Source: Thermomonas aquatica
Lineage (GTDB): Bacteria; Pseudomonadota; Gammaproteobacteria; Xanthomonadales; Xanthomonadaceae
Assembly: GCF_006337105.1 (NCBI RefSeq)
Contig: NZ_CP040871.1
Location: forward strand, 2,560,501 to 2,624,500
DNA length: 64,000 nt
Direction: 5' to 3'
The notes under the pieces were generated by a model that worked only from the letters and a program-made list of their open reading frames with translations, was not told the DNA's origin and made no database searches. The translations under genes were made by a program, and so were the position numbers. Position 1 is the stretch's first letter. Every line of letters starts with the position of its first letter. Positions 8,367 through 17,566 of the stretch are shown here, piece by piece.

Positions 8367-9758
8367 TCAGTGCGCCTTGATCCAGTTCGCCACGTCGTCG
8401 ACCAGGGTCGCGTCGACATGGCCCGGCACGTTGTACTCGGCCAGGTTGCCGTCGCCTTCGCCGGCGATGCCGAGGTGGTTGAGCTTCTCGTACAGCTTGA
8501 ATTCGACGCGCTTGTCCGCGTGGAACGCCCCGCGCCAGCGGCCCCAGTCGGCATCGACCACCTGGATGTCGCGCGCGCCCTGCAGCACCAGCATCGGCAG
8601 CGCGACCGACTGCGCGTCGGCGACCGCGTCCACCGCATCGATGCTGCGCCAGTAGCCGACCGGCTGGCCCAGTACCGTCTTCGTCGCCGGATCGGTGAGC
8701 GGATCGCGGGTCTGGCGAACCTGTTCCGTGAGCACGGCGATCGCATCGCGTTCGGCATCGCTGGTCTTGCCGTCGTCCAGCACCGCCATCCGCCGGTTCT
8801 GCTCGATCACGATGTCGAGCAACGGCCGCGCCGGCGCGGCCATCAGCACCAGCCCGGCGACATGGCCGGAGACCGCGGCGATGCGCGGCGCCATCATCCC
8901 GCCCTGGCTGTGGCCGAGTACGAACACGCGCTTGGGATCGATGCCTTCGGCCTTGCGCAGCGCATCGACCGCGAGCACGGCGTCGTTGGTGGTTTCGTCG
9001 TCGACGCCGAAGTTGCCGCCGGCGAAGTCCTGCGGGCGCGCCTTGCTGCGCTTCTCGTAGCGCAGCACCGCGATGCCCTGCGCGGCCAGGCCACGGGCGA
9101 TGTCGAGGAAGGGCTTGTTCGGGCCGATGGTTTCGTCGCGGTCGTGCGCGCCGGAGCCATGGACGAGGACGACCGCAGGGAACGGCCCATCACCCTTGGG
9201 CATCGCCAGCGTGCCGGGCAGGGCGCGTTCGCCTGCGCCGACGCTGAACTCGCGTTCGCTGAAATTCGCGTCTGCGGCGACGGGCGCGGCGACGGCCGGC
9301 GCTTCCGCCGGCTGGATCAGGAAACCGGCGATCTTGCCGTCCGCGCCGATCGCCAGCTTCGCCACCAGCTCGGCCTTGGCGTAATGCAGCGGCAGTTTCA
9401 CCAGCGTGGCGTCGCCCTGCATCATCGTCGCGACGTCGCCGTGCCCCTGCGCTTCGCCGGCCTGCGCGGGCAGCGATTCCCATACCGCCTTCAGCTTGTC
9501 GGCAGGCACCGCCTTGGCCATCTCGGGGCCGAACATCGCTTCGGCATCGGCATAGCGGCCGGCGTCGAGGTGGTCGAGCAAGCGGGTGGCGATGCCGGCA
9601 CCATCGACCGGTGCAGCCTGCGCGGCGGCGCGGCCGGACAGCAACAGGCCGAGGCCCAGCATCAGCAACAAGGCGGAGGCCAGCAGCAGGCGCATGCCGA
9701 TGTGCGAGGCGCGTTGCGCGCCGAAACGGCGTTCGAGCAGGTGGATGAGATGCAGCAC
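8367..9758 (-). CDS. Exported alpha/beta hydrolase with N-terminal DUF3887-like domain
   Basis: A 463-residue protein with a GTG start. The start is fixed by AAGGAG eight bases upstream, overlapping the end of the DUF4177 gene. Residues 22-46 form a signal peptide or anchor ending near GRAAAQA. Residues 50-150 resemble DUF3887, a domain often fused to hydrolases. The hydrolase domain follows, with HGSGAHDRDE (oxyanion region), the nucleophile GHSQGG, an acid in LQGARD and the histidine in LNHLGI. Probably a periplasmic esterase or peptidase-like hydrolase; substrate unknown. Confidence 0.82.
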   Translation of the reverse strand: MLHLIHLLERRFGAQRASHIGMRLLLASALLLMLGLGLLLSGRAAAQAAPVDGAGIATRLLDHLDAGRYADAEAMFGPEMAKAVPADKLKAVWESLPAQAGEAQGHGDVATMMQGDATLVKLPLHYAKAELVAKLAIGADGKIAGFLIQPAEAPAVAAPVAADANFSEREFSVGAGERALPGTLAMPKGDGPFPAVVLVHGSGAHDRDETIGPNKPFLDIARGLAAQGIAVLRYEKRSKARPQDFAGGNFGVDDETTNDAVLAVDALRKAEGIDPKRVFVLGHSQGGMMAPRIAAVSGHVAGLVLMAAPARPLLDIVIEQNRRMAVLDDGKTSDAERDAIAVLTEQVRQTRDPLTDPATKTVLGQPVGYWRSIDAVDAVADAQSVALPMLVLQGARDIQVVDADWGRWRGAFHADKRVEFKLYEKLNHLGIAGEGDGNLAEYNVPGHVDATLVDDVANWIKAH

Positions 9759-9759
9759 G

Positions 9760-9930
9760 TCAGATCTCCTTCTTCAGGTAGAGCATCGCGTTCATGCCGT
9801 TGGTGGTCACCGAGACCAATTCCCAACCCTGCTGCCCGAGCGCAGCCAGCGTCTCTTCCAGCTGCTTCGGCTTGATGCCCAGCCACTGCGGCTTCACCTC
9901 GACCACCTTGTACGACCAGCGCTTGCTCAT
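9760..9930 (-). CDS. DUF4177-type small protein
   Basis: A 56-residue protein that begins [14 protein letters not shown] and contains the hallmark [14 protein letters not shown], as in DUF4177 proteins, a short beta-alpha-beta fold of unknown role. Its ATG overlaps the ribbon-helix-helix stop by four bases, and its stop overlaps the ribosome site of the hydrolase. It is therefore translated in a tightly coupled block. Confidence 0.72.
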   Translation of the reverse strand: MSKRWSYKVVEVKPQWLGIKPKQLEETLAALGQQGWELVSVTTNGMNAMLYLKKEI

Positions 9931-10112
9931 TTCGCTTCCCCTTCATGCTTGTCGGCGGGCGCCTTCGGCAGCCGCCCGGCCTTGCGCAGCGACTCGCGCA
10001 GCACGTACTCGATCTGCGCGTTGAGGCTGCGGAGTTCATCGTCGGCCCAGCGCTGCGCCGCCGCCAACACCTCGGCGTTGATGCGCAGCGGATAGGCCTT
10101 CTTCTCGCTCAC
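9927..10112 (-). CDS. Arc/ribbon-helix-helix family DNA-binding protein
   Basis: A 61-residue protein. [20 protein letters not shown] gives the N-terminal beta strand and first helix, and [18 protein letters not shown] the second helix of an Arc/MetJ-type fold. The C-terminal tail is charged. GTG start, 14 bases after the SPFH stop; its stop overlaps the DUF4177 ATG. Such proteins bind DNA as dimers on short direct or inverted repeats, so it is the natural candidate to autoregulate this operon through the TGATATC repeats upstream of the SPFH gene. It could also act as an antitoxin, but no toxin-like partner is adjacent. Confidence 0.75.
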   Translation of the reverse strand: MSEKKAYPLRINAEVLAAAQRWADDELRSLNAQIEYVLRESLRKAGRLPKAPADKHEGEAK

Positions 10113-10126
10113 GGTCGCCGCCGGGC

Positions 10127-10990
<864 letters not shown>

Positions 10991-11024
10991 GACGATTCTC
11001 GAAACCACCCGGAATGGGTGGGCG

Positions 11025-11049
11025 AGATATTGATATCAAAATGATATCT
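11025..11049. promoter_or_regulatory. TGATATC double repeat upstream of the SPFH operon (putative operator)
   Basis: TGATATC occurs at 11031-11037 and again at 11042-11048, exactly one helical turn apart. The first copy sits in a perfect palindrome TTGATATCAA (11030-11039). AGATAT at 11025-11030 and ATATCT at 11044-11049 form flanking half-sites. The AT-rich patch stands out in very GC-rich DNA, 35-60 bases before the SPFH start, where a repressor would act. The regulator is not proven; the operon's own ribbon-helix-helix protein is one candidate. Confidence 0.5.
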
Positions 11050-11085
11050 GTCTGCCAAGCGCCGGCCGACGAACGGTCGGGGATC

Positions 11086-11997
11086 TCAGCGGTTCGGGCT
11101 GAGGTAGAAGATCGGCGCCGGGGAGAACTCGCCGCTGGCATACAGGCCGCCGCCGCCCTTGCTCCAGGCCAGCGCTTCGGCCTGCGGGATCAGCGGCACG
11201 TCATGCGCTTCCGGCGCCCGTGCCACCGCTTCGCCCCAGTCCTCGCCGGCCTTGCGGGCATAGAACAGCACGCTGCCGTAGGTCAGCACCGCCAGCGTGC
11301 GTCCGTCCGGCGAGAGGTCGGCGGCCGTCACCTGCGGCGACAGCTTGGCCAGCTTGGGATCGCTGCGCTGCAGGTCGGCATCGGCCTCGGGCACCCCGGC
11401 CAGGCGGCCGATCCGCCGTGCCTCGCGCCACTCGCCATGCGGATCGGCCAGCGGCAGGGCGAACAGCTCCGGCGGCTTGCGCTTCTTCGATACCAGCAGC
11501 ACCTTGCCGGCCGCCGCGTCCACCGCCACCGCCTCGCAATCGCGCGGGCCGTCCGCCCAGCGCGCGCGGATCGACCATGCCGGCTTGAGGGTGCCGTTCT
11601 GCAGCGTCTTCGGCTCCTCGAACACGTGCAGGACGAAGTTGCGACGCAGGCCGCCGTTGTCGCCGGTGTCGGCGACCATCAGATAGTGCTTGCCGTCGAG
11701 GTCGAAGCTGGCGATGTCTTCCCAGTCGGTGTTCTTCGCGCCTTCGACCTTGTAGCGCGCCAGCACGCGGCCGCGTCGCGACATCGCGTACAGGCGCGCC
11801 GGGTTGCCGCTGTCCTCGATCGCCCACAGCACATCGTCGTGCACGTGCGAGGCGGCCAGCCCGCTGACTTCGTCCAGGTCGCCGCTGGTGATCAGCCCCG
11901 CCAGCCGCGCGAACGGCAGCGACGGCGGCGAGCACGCGGCCGCGCACAGGCAGAGCGCGGCGAGTGCGGGCAGCCGCAGTCGTGGGTGGATCGGCAT
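11086..11997 (-). CDS. Lipoprotein with beta-propeller-like repeats, unknown
   Basis: A 303-residue protein. The ATG at 11997 starts a lipoprotein signal ([11 protein letters not shown]; lipobox cysteine at residue 22). The body has repeated strand patterns such as [40 protein letters not shown] and [18 protein letters not shown], as in SdiA-regulated/esterase-like propellers that sit at the outer membrane. The frame is open much further upstream, but that part overlaps the divergent purT promoter and lacks a signal. Function unknown. Confidence 0.72.
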   Translation of the reverse strand: MPIHPRLRLPALAALCLCAAACSPPSLPFARLAGLITSGDLDEVSGLAASHVHDDVLWAIEDSGNPARLYAMSRRGRVLARYKVEGAKNTDWEDIASFDLDGKHYLMVADTGDNGGLRRNFVLHVFEEPKTLQNGTLKPAWSIRARWADGPRDCEAVAVDAAAGKVLLVSKKRKPPELFALPLADPHGEWREARRIGRLAGVPEADADLQRSDPKLAKLSPQVTAADLSPDGRTLAVLTYGSVLFYARKAGEDWGEAVARAPEAHDVPLIPQAEALAWSKGGGGLYASGEFSPAPIFYLSPNR

Positions 11998-12088
11998 GCG
12001 CGGAGGATGGCATGGACCCGCGCCGCGGCGACAGTCCCGGCCGTTGCCTCCGTTAAAATCGCGGCTTCCCCACGCACCGGAACCCCGC

Positions 12089-13294
12089 ATGACCCGGACG
12101 AGCCCCGTCAGAATCGGCACGCCGCTTTCGCCGCACGCAACCCGCGTGCTCCTGCTCGGCTCCGGCGAACTGGGCAAGGAAGTGGCGATCGAGTTGCAGC
12201 GCTTCGGGGTGGAGGTGATCGCCGCCGACCGCTACCCGAATGCACCGGCGATGCAGGTCGCGCACCGCAGCCATGTGCTGGACATGCTGGATGGCGCGGC
12301 GGTGCGCGCGCTGATCGAACGCGAACGCCCGCATGTCGTGGTGCCGGAGATCGAGGCGATCAGCACCCAGACCCTGGTCGAGCTGGAAGCGGAGCAGGGC
12401 CAGCGGGTGATCCCGACCGCGCGCGCGGCGCGCCTGACCATGGATCGCGAAGGCATCCGCCGGCTCGCCGCGGAAACGCTGGGGCTGCCGACCTCGCCGT
12501 ACCGCTTCGTCGATACCGTCGAGGATTACCGCGCTGCGGTCGCCGCGCTCGGCATCCCCTGCGTGGTGAAGCCGGTGATGTCGTCGTCCGGCCACGGCCA
12601 GTCGCTGGTGCGCGGCGAAGCCGACGTCGATGCGGCGTGGGACTACGCGCAGACCGGTGGCCGCGCCGGCGCGGGTCGCGTCATCGTCGAGGGCTTCATC
12701 GACTTCGATTACGAGATCACCCTGCTGACCGTGCGCCATGCCGGCGGTACCGGCTTCTGCGAGCCGATCGGCCACCTGCAGAAGGACGGCGACTATCGCG
12801 AGAGCTGGCAGCCGCAGCCGATGTCGGCACTGGCGCTGCAGCGTTCGCAGGACATCGCGCGCGCGATCACCGACGACCTCGGCGGGTGCGGGGTGTTCGG
12901 CGTCGAGTTGTTCGTCAAGGGCGACGAGGTCTGGTTCAGCGAAGTCAGCCCGCGCCCGCACGACACCGGCCTGGTCACGCTGGCCTCGCAGGACCTGTCG
13001 CAGTTCGCATTGCATGCGCGCGCGATCCTCGGCCTGCCGATCCCGCAGATCCGCCAGCTCGGCGCGTCCGCGTCCTGCGCGGTGCTCGCGCACGGCCACG
13101 GCGTGCCGGTGTTCGACAATGTCGAAGCCGCGCTCACCCAGCCGGACACCCAGTTGCGCCTGTTCGGCAAACCGCGGGTGGCCGGGCACCGCCGGGTGGC
13201 GGTGACGCTGGCCCGCGGCACGGATATCGACGATGCACGCAGCATCGCCCGCGAGGCCGCCGCGGCCTTGACGGTGGATTTGCTGCAGGAATGA
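12089..13294 (+). CDS. purT: Phosphoribosylglycinamide formyltransferase 2
   Basis: Formate- and ATP-dependent formylation of GAR, the third step of purine synthesis. A 401-residue ATP-grasp enzyme. The N-terminal domain begins with [16 protein letters not shown] (nucleotide-binding loop) and carries [12 protein letters not shown]. The grasp domain has [14 protein letters not shown] and [14 protein letters not shown] near the metal site. Length is right for PurT. Start chosen at the ATG giving the family N-terminus. A TAAAAT hexamer 30 bases upstream (12054-12059) is a possible -10. Confidence 0.96.
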   Translation: MTRTSPVRIGTPLSPHATRVLLLGSGELGKEVAIELQRFGVEVIAADRYPNAPAMQVAHRSHVLDMLDGAAVRALIERERPHVVVPEIEAISTQTLVELEAEQGQRVIPTARAARLTMDREGIRRLAAETLGLPTSPYRFVDTVEDYRAAVAALGIPCVVKPVMSSSGHGQSLVRGEADVDAAWDYAQTGGRAGAGRVIVEGFIDFDYEITLLTVRHAGGTGFCEPIGHLQKDGDYRESWQPQPMSALALQRSQDIARAITDDLGGCGVFGVELFVKGDEVWFSEVSPRPHDTGLVTLASQDLSQFALHARAILGLPIPQIRQLGASASCAVLAHGHGVPVFDNVEAALTQPDTQLRLFGKPRVAGHRRVAVTLARGTDIDDARSIAREAAAALTVDLLQE

Positions 13295-13306
13295 GAGACT
13301 GAGCGC

Positions 13307-13669
13307 ATGAACGAAACGACCGGATACGCCGTGTTCTTCTTCGCCCCGGCGCTCGAAGCCCTGGGCGAGGCGATCAAGCCCTACCTGCAGGACGGCCCCG
13401 CCGGCCCGCACGTGCCCTGCCGCGAGGTCGACACCGCCGGCGCCTTCATCGAGATGACCCTGGAAGGCCGCACCGCCGAGGGCCGCGAGGTCGCGCTGGA
13501 ACTGATGGTGCCCGGCAACATGGTGCGGATGATCGTGTCCGCGCGCAGCGACGAGGAATTCGGCTTCTACAATCGGGTCAAGCCGCTGCGCGCGGTGCTG
13601 GAGCCGGGTCTGGCGCCGGCGGCGCCGGTCGCCGCCGCGCCGGCACAGGATGCCAAGCCCGGCGCCTGA
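13307..13669 (+). CDS. Conserved hypothetical protein, 120 residues
   Basis: No signal peptide, no transmembrane helix. An alpha/beta N-terminal part (residues 1-95) is followed by an Ala/Pro-rich tail. The codon bias is that of real genes here, and it starts 12 bases after purT, suggesting co-transcription. No family recognised. It converges on bpt with a three-base gap. Confidence 0.68.
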   Translation: MNETTGYAVFFFAPALEALGEAIKPYLQDGPAGPHVPCREVDTAGAFIEMTLEGRTAEGREVALELMVPGNMVRMIVSARSDEEFGFYNRVKPLRAVLEPGLAPAAPVAAAPAQDAKPGA

Positions 13670-13672
13670 GGC

Positions 13673-14392
13673 TCAGGCCTGCAGGCGCGCCCAGCCGCGC
13701 CCGTTGAAGCCTTCCAGCGGCTGGAAGCGGCGCTTGTAATCCATCTTGGCGTGGCCGGCGATCCAGTAGCCCAGGTACAGGTGCGCGCGGCCGTCGCGTG
13801 CGGCCCATTCCAGCTGTTTCAGCACGGCCAGGGTGCCGAGTCCGCGCTCGCTGTCGTCGGGATCGTAGAAGGTATAGACCGCGGACAGCGCGCCATCGAC
13901 CAGGTCGGTGACCGCGACCGCGAGCAGGCGGTGGCTGCCGTGTTCGCGCAGTTCGAGGAAGCGGCCCTCGTTCCACGAGCCGATCAGGAACTGTTCGAAC
14001 TCCGGCGCGCCGTGGTCGTCCATGCCGCCGCCCGGATGGCGCGCGGCCAGGTACTTGCGGTACAGCCCCAGGTGCTCGCCGGTGCGTACCGACGCGACGA
14101 TGCGCGCATCGACATCGCCATTGCGCTTCAGGCAGCGGCGCTGGCTGCGGTCCGGACGGAAGCCCGCCACCGGCACCCGCACCGCCACGCAGGCCTGGCA
14201 GCCGACGCAGCTGGGCCGGTACACGATGTCGCCGGAGCGGCGGAAGCCCCAGTCCAGCGCCATCGGGTACAGCTGCGGCAGGCGCGGGTCGTGCGGATCC
14301 AGCACCAGGTCGCGCGCCTGGCGGTCGGCCCAGTAGCCGCACGGATGCGTGCCGGTGCGGAACATGCGGACGTTGTCGGCATCGGTGCCCAT
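13673..14392 (-). CDS. bpt: Aspartate/glutamate leucyltransferase
   Basis: Transfers Leu from Leu-tRNA to N-terminal Asp or Glu, creating an N-degron for ClpS/ClpAP. A 239-residue protein with the conserved N-terminal cysteine set: HPCGYW, then [16 protein letters not shown], as in the ATE1/Bpt family. C-terminal GNAT-like part has [19 protein letters not shown]. The start at 14392 (MGTDADNV) is chosen because the 13 residues of the longer frame do not resemble the family. Confidence 0.9.
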   Translation of the reverse strand: MGTDADNVRMFRTGTHPCGYWADRQARDLVLDPHDPRLPQLYPMALDWGFRRSGDIVYRPSCVGCQACVAVRVPVAGFRPDRSQRRCLKRNGDVDARIVASVRTGEHLGLYRKYLAARHPGGGMDDHGAPEFEQFLIGSWNEGRFLELREHGSHRLLAVAVTDLVDGALSAVYTFYDPDDSERGLGTLAVLKQLEWAARDGRAHLYLGYWIAGHAKMDYKRRFQPLEGFNGRGWARLQA

Positions 14393-14511
14393 GGTTCGAG
14401 CATACCGCCGCTGCCGTTCAGCGGCGCGCAAGCCGGGCTTGTCAACCGCCCGCGCGCGCCGGCGTTTTCCTCTGCAAGTCCGGCCGCTGCCGGTTCGCGA
14501 GAGGAATCACG

Positions 14512-15105
14512 ATGAAGAAGCTCCACGTTTCCGGTGTGCTGGCGGTGGCGGTCACCATCGCATTGGCGTCCGCCGCGGCATGCGCGCAGACCGCGGCCCC
14601 TGCCGCCGGCAAGCCGCGCATCCAGCTCGACGCCAACAAGGACGGCGCCATCGACCGCGCCGAGGCGGCCAAGGCGCCGATGCTGGCCCAGAAGTTCGAC
14701 CAGCTCGACAAGAACAGGGACGGCAAGCTCAGCGCCGACGAGCGTCGGCACATGCGCGGCATGCGCCACCGTGGCGGCGGACGCGGCGGGATGCGCGCCG
14801 CGGACACCGACCACGACGGCCGCATCAGCCGCGCCGAGGCGCAGGCCGCGCAGGCCAGGGCAGGCGAGCGCTTCGATCAGATGGATTTCAACAAGGACGG
14901 CTACATCGATCGCGCCGACATGCAGGCGCGGGTCGCCCAGCGCCGCGGCGAATGCTTCGCCAAGGCCGATGCCGACGGCAACGGCCAACTGAGCCGCGCC
15001 GAGTTCGACAGGATGGGCGAGGCCTGCGGGCGGATGCATGGCGGCGCCGGCAAGCGCCTGCCGCGCAACAACCCGAACCCGGGTCCGTTCCCGCCGAAGC
15101 GGTAA
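14512..15105 (+). CDS. Exported EF-hand calcium-binding protein
   Basis: A 197-residue protein with an N-terminal signal peptide (cleavage probably after ACAQ). Five EF-hand loops of the D-x-[DN]-x-[DN]-G type are visible: DANKDGAIDRAE, DKNRDGKLSADE, DTDHDGRISRAE, DFNKDGYIDRAD and DADGNGQLSRAE. A Met/Arg/His/Gly-rich linker lies between the second and third. GAGAGGAA before the ATG is a good ribosome site. Likely a periplasmic calcium-binding or buffering protein. Monocistronic, closed by a strong terminator. Confidence 0.88.
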   Translation: MKKLHVSGVLAVAVTIALASAAACAQTAAPAAGKPRIQLDANKDGAIDRAEAAKAPMLAQKFDQLDKNRDGKLSADERRHMRGMRHRGGGRGGMRAADTDHDGRISRAEAQAAQARAGERFDQMDFNKDGYIDRADMQARVAQRRGECFAKADADGNGQLSRAEFDRMGEACGRMHGGAGKRLPRNNPNPGPFPPKR

Positions 15106-15120
15106 GCAACGCTGGAAGCA

Positions 15121-15149
15121 AACGGCCCGCATGGATGCGGGCCGTTTTT
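15121..15149. terminator. Terminator after the EF-hand gene
   Basis: A ten-base perfect stem, AACGGCCCGC (15121-15130) with GCGGGCCGTT (15137-15146), then a T run on the plus strand. It lies between convergent genes; the minus side has no strong T run. Confidence 0.85.
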
Positions 15150-15156
15150 GCTTGCG

Positions 15157-15969
15157 TCAATGCACCCGCAGCACGCGCCAGCGCTCGCCTTCGCGCTCCA
15201 CGTCCACGGTGCGCGCATCCTCGACGTCGAGCATCAACTGCACGCTGCCGCTGCCGCTGCCGTCGGTCATGTAGTCGTGCACGTCGACGTCGTAGGCATC
15301 GCCATCGGGGCAGGCCGAAGCGGCGAACACCCGGGTCTTCGCATCGTGCCGCAGGCCCTGCATGAACTGCGGCGACGGATCCTTGCCGTCGATGGCGATG
15401 CAGGCCCGCGCCGGCGCGCGCTTGGCGACCTCGGTTTCGACCAGCAGCCTGGCCAGTGCGGTCGGCACGTCCACGCGGAAGGCCTGCAGCTCCTCGCTGG
15501 ATTGCGGGACGATCACCGGCGCGGGCCTGGCGGCGGGGGCGGCGGTCGTCGCCGGCCCGGCGCCGGGCTTGTCGCGCAACGAGAACGCGATCATCACCGC
15601 CACGATCCCGATCAGCCCCAGCAGCACCAGCCGGACTCGCATCCGGCCGCGCTTGCCGGCCTCGATCGTGCGCGTGCCGCCGCCATCCAGCGCCGGCAGC
15701 GGCAGGTAGCTGCCTTCGCTGGCGCGCGAGCTTTCCAGCAGGCCGGCTTCGCGCAGCAGCTGGCGGCCGCGCGGCTGGTCCTCGGCGTTGAGGATCCAGA
15801 CAGCCGGCTGCGGGCCGGCGTCGTCGCTGTCGCGATAGCTGAAGCTGCTGCGGCGGTTGCCGCGGTAGGAACGGTCGTTGCTGATCCGCACCTCGATGCC
15901 TTCCGCGCGCAGCAACTCGGCGACGGCTTCGACGTTCTCCAGGCGCGGGCTGCTGAATACCTGCCTCAT
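15157..15969 (-). CDS. DUF2007-type N-terminal domain with membrane anchor and C-terminal extension
   Basis: A 270-residue protein. Residues 1-80 (MRQVFSSPRLENVEAVAELL start, AEGIEVRISND) resemble DUF2007, a small beta-alpha-beta domain often called putative signal transducing protein. A single transmembrane helix (about 110-130) and a Pro/Ala linker follow, then a C-terminal domain of about 110 residues with two cysteines that is probably periplasmic. The function is unknown. Starts one base from the tesB stop. Confidence 0.7.
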   Translation of the reverse strand: MRQVFSSPRLENVEAVAELLRAEGIEVRISNDRSYRGNRRSSFSYRDSDDAGPQPAVWILNAEDQPRGRQLLREAGLLESSRASEGSYLPLPALDGGGTRTIEAGKRGRMRVRLVLLGLIGIVAVMIAFSLRDKPGAGPATTAAPAARPAPVIVPQSSEELQAFRVDVPTALARLLVETEVAKRAPARACIAIDGKDPSPQFMQGLRHDAKTRVFAASACPDGDAYDVDVHDYMTDGSGSGSVQLMLDVEDARTVDVEREGERWRVLRVH

Positions 15970-15970
15970 C

Positions 15971-16876
15971 TCAACCCTTCGCGTGCAACGGGGTGCCGGC
16001 CTTGTCCGCCGGCACCACCCGGATCAGGCCTTCCTGCGCGGTGCTGGCGACCAGCCGCCCGCTGCGGTCGAAGACCTGCCCGCGGGCGAGCCCGCGCGAG
16101 CCTTGCGCGCTGGGACTGTCGATCGAATACAGCAGCCAGTCGTCGGCGCGGAACGGGCGATGGAACCACAGCGCATGGTCGAGCGAGGCCATCTGCACGT
16201 TCGGCTGGTAGTAGCTGATGCCGTGCGGGAAGGTGGCGGTGCCGAGCAGGTGGAAATCGCTGGCATAGGCGAGCAGCGCGCGGTGCAGTTCCGGCGCATC
16301 GCCGACCGGCTCGGTCAGGCGGAACCAGACCTGCTGGAACGGCGGGCGCTTGGGCGGGTTCAGTTCGTCGCGCGGATACACGTGGCGGAACTCGAACGGC
16401 CCGCGCCGCGCCAGCCAGCGCTGCACCTTGCTCGGCAACTTCGCCAGTTCCTCCGGCGGCAGCGAAGGCGCTTCGTGCAGGTCCTCGGGCTTGGGTACTT
16501 CCGGCATCGACAACTGGTGCTCGGCGCCGTCCTCCTGCTGCTGGAAGGAGGCGGCCAGGAAGAAGATCGGCTGGCCGTGCTGGATCGCGGTGACCCGGCG
16601 CACCGAGAAGCTGCCGCCGTCGCGGGTGCGGTCGACGTTGTAGACGATCGGCGCCTCGATGTCGCCGGCGCGCAGGAAATAGCCGTGCAGCGAATGCGCG
16701 TCGCGGTGCTCGCCGGCCGAGTCCATGGTCGCCTGCGCGGCGGACAGGGCCTGTCCCAGCACCTGCCCGCCGAACACGTACTTGGTGCCGATGTCGCGGC
16801 TCTGGCCGCGGAACAGGTTGTCTTCCAGCCGCTCCAGCGAGAGCAGTTCGATCAGTTCGGAGACGTGGGAATTCAT
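15971..16876 (-). CDS. tesB: Acyl-CoA thioesterase II
   Basis: Hydrolyses medium- and long-chain acyl-CoA. A 301-residue double-hotdog protein: YVFGGQVLGQALSAAQ in the first repeat, LHGYFLRAGD for the active-site region, and MASLDHALWFHRPF in the second repeat. The ATG at 16876 gives the family N-terminus; the longer open frame runs through an inverted repeat and is not credible. A perfect -10 box ends six bases before the ATG, so the mRNA may be leaderless. Confidence 0.93.
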   Translation of the reverse strand: MNSHVSELIELLSLERLEDNLFRGQSRDIGTKYVFGGQVLGQALSAAQATMDSAGEHRDAHSLHGYFLRAGDIEAPIVYNVDRTRDGGSFSVRRVTAIQHGQPIFFLAASFQQQEDGAEHQLSMPEVPKPEDLHEAPSLPPEELAKLPSKVQRWLARRGPFEFRHVYPRDELNPPKRPPFQQVWFRLTEPVGDAPELHRALLAYASDFHLLGTATFPHGISYYQPNVQMASLDHALWFHRPFRADDWLLYSIDSPSAQGSRGLARGQVFDRSGRLVASTAQEGLIRVVPADKAGTPLHAKG

Positions 16877-16882
16877 CCGGCG

Positions 16883-16888
16883 ATTATA
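16883..16888 (-). promoter_or_regulatory. -10 box of tesB (near-leaderless)
   Basis: TATAAT on the minus strand, only six bases from the tesB ATG, with no Shine-Dalgarno site between. Transcription would start at or next to the start codon. Confidence 0.55.
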
Positions 16889-16904
16889 GGCGGGGCTTGT
16901 CGCC

Positions 16905-16977
16905 CGACGCGTGGCCCTCGGGCATTCGCTTCGGCGCTCGAAATGCGCCTGCGCAAATGCCCGAGGGCCGCGCGTCG
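16905..16977. repeat. 73-bp nested inverted repeat
   Basis: Left arm 16905-16926 and right arm 16956-16977 are 22-base inverted copies with one mismatch. The 29-base loop holds a second hairpin (GGCGC / GCGCC, seven-base loop). It fills the gap between the amidase stop and the tesB promoter on the minus strand. No T run follows, so it is not a classical intrinsic terminator. A REP-like element or a transcript-stabilising/terminating structure are both possible. Confidence 0.85.
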
Positions 16978-16986
16978 TCGAGGGGT

Positions 16987-17544
16987 TCAGGCCACGCGTT
17001 GCAAGGGCACGCCTTGCAGCACGCGCGTCCACGGGAACTGCGGGCCCGGATCGCGCTTGCGGCGCACCTTCAGCGACGGGTCGTCGCTGGCCTCGACTTC
17101 ATCCAGGTCCAGGTCTTCGTGCCCGGCGATCAGGCGCAGCGACGGGATCCGCGCTTGCAGTTCGCCCAGCAGGGAAATCAGCGATTCGACCTGCGCCTCG
17201 GTATAGGCCTCGTCCATCGCCTGCCGGCGCGAGTCCAGCCAATGCGGGTAGCGGCCGGTGTTGACCAGTTCGATGCCGATGCTGCGCGGGTTGTAGCCGC
17301 GGGTGTGGTGGGCGATGCGCGACGGATCGACGTACTCGAGGATGCTGCCGTCGCGGTCGATGTAGTAATGCCCGCTATTGCCGGTGCCGCTGGCGTACAG
17401 CACGCGCTCGCCGTACTCGCGCGCGGTCGCGAGGTCGGGCAGCTCGGTGCAGTGGATCACCACCAGGTCGATCTGGCCCGCGTCACGCGCGGTCAGCGCA
17501 TCGGCATAGGGCAACGGCTGGCGCTGGATCAGGGGCTCTGGCAT
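16987..17544 (-). CDS. N-acetylmuramoyl-L-alanine amidase (AmpD-like)
   Basis: A 185-residue Amidase_2 protein with the zinc ligands in VVIHCTE (near residue 31), AHHTRG and IAGHEDLD, and the catalytic basic segment RKRDPGPQFPW near the C-terminus. No signal peptide, so it is likely cytoplasmic and works on anhydro-muropeptides in peptidoglycan recycling, as AmpD does. I do not give a symbol because AmpD and AmpDh types cannot be separated here with certainty. Confidence 0.86.
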   Translation of the reverse strand: MPEPLIQRQPLPYADALTARDAGQIDLVVIHCTELPDLATAREYGERVLYASGTGNSGHYYIDRDGSILEYVDPSRIAHHTRGYNPRSIGIELVNTGRYPHWLDSRRQAMDEAYTEAQVESLISLLGELQARIPSLRLIAGHEDLDLDEVEASDDPSLKVRRKRDPGPQFPWTRVLQGVPLQRVA

Positions 17545-17566
17545 GCGGCGATGCTAGCATTCGCGC

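Noticed and set aside
7962..9875. 637-codon open frame on the plus strand
   Set aside because: It lies antisense over the alpha/beta hydrolase and neighbours, which have real motifs and ribosome sites. The translation is His/Arg/Gln-rich as expected from the opposite strand of GC-rich genes.
9927..10112. Toxin-antitoxin module based on the ribbon-helix-helix protein
   Set aside because: The partner gene is a DUF4177 peptide, not a recognisable toxin, and the gene order is that of a longer envelope-type operon.
16905..16977. Insertion-sequence remnant
   Set aside because: No transposase fragment and no target-site duplication is visible around the inverted repeat.
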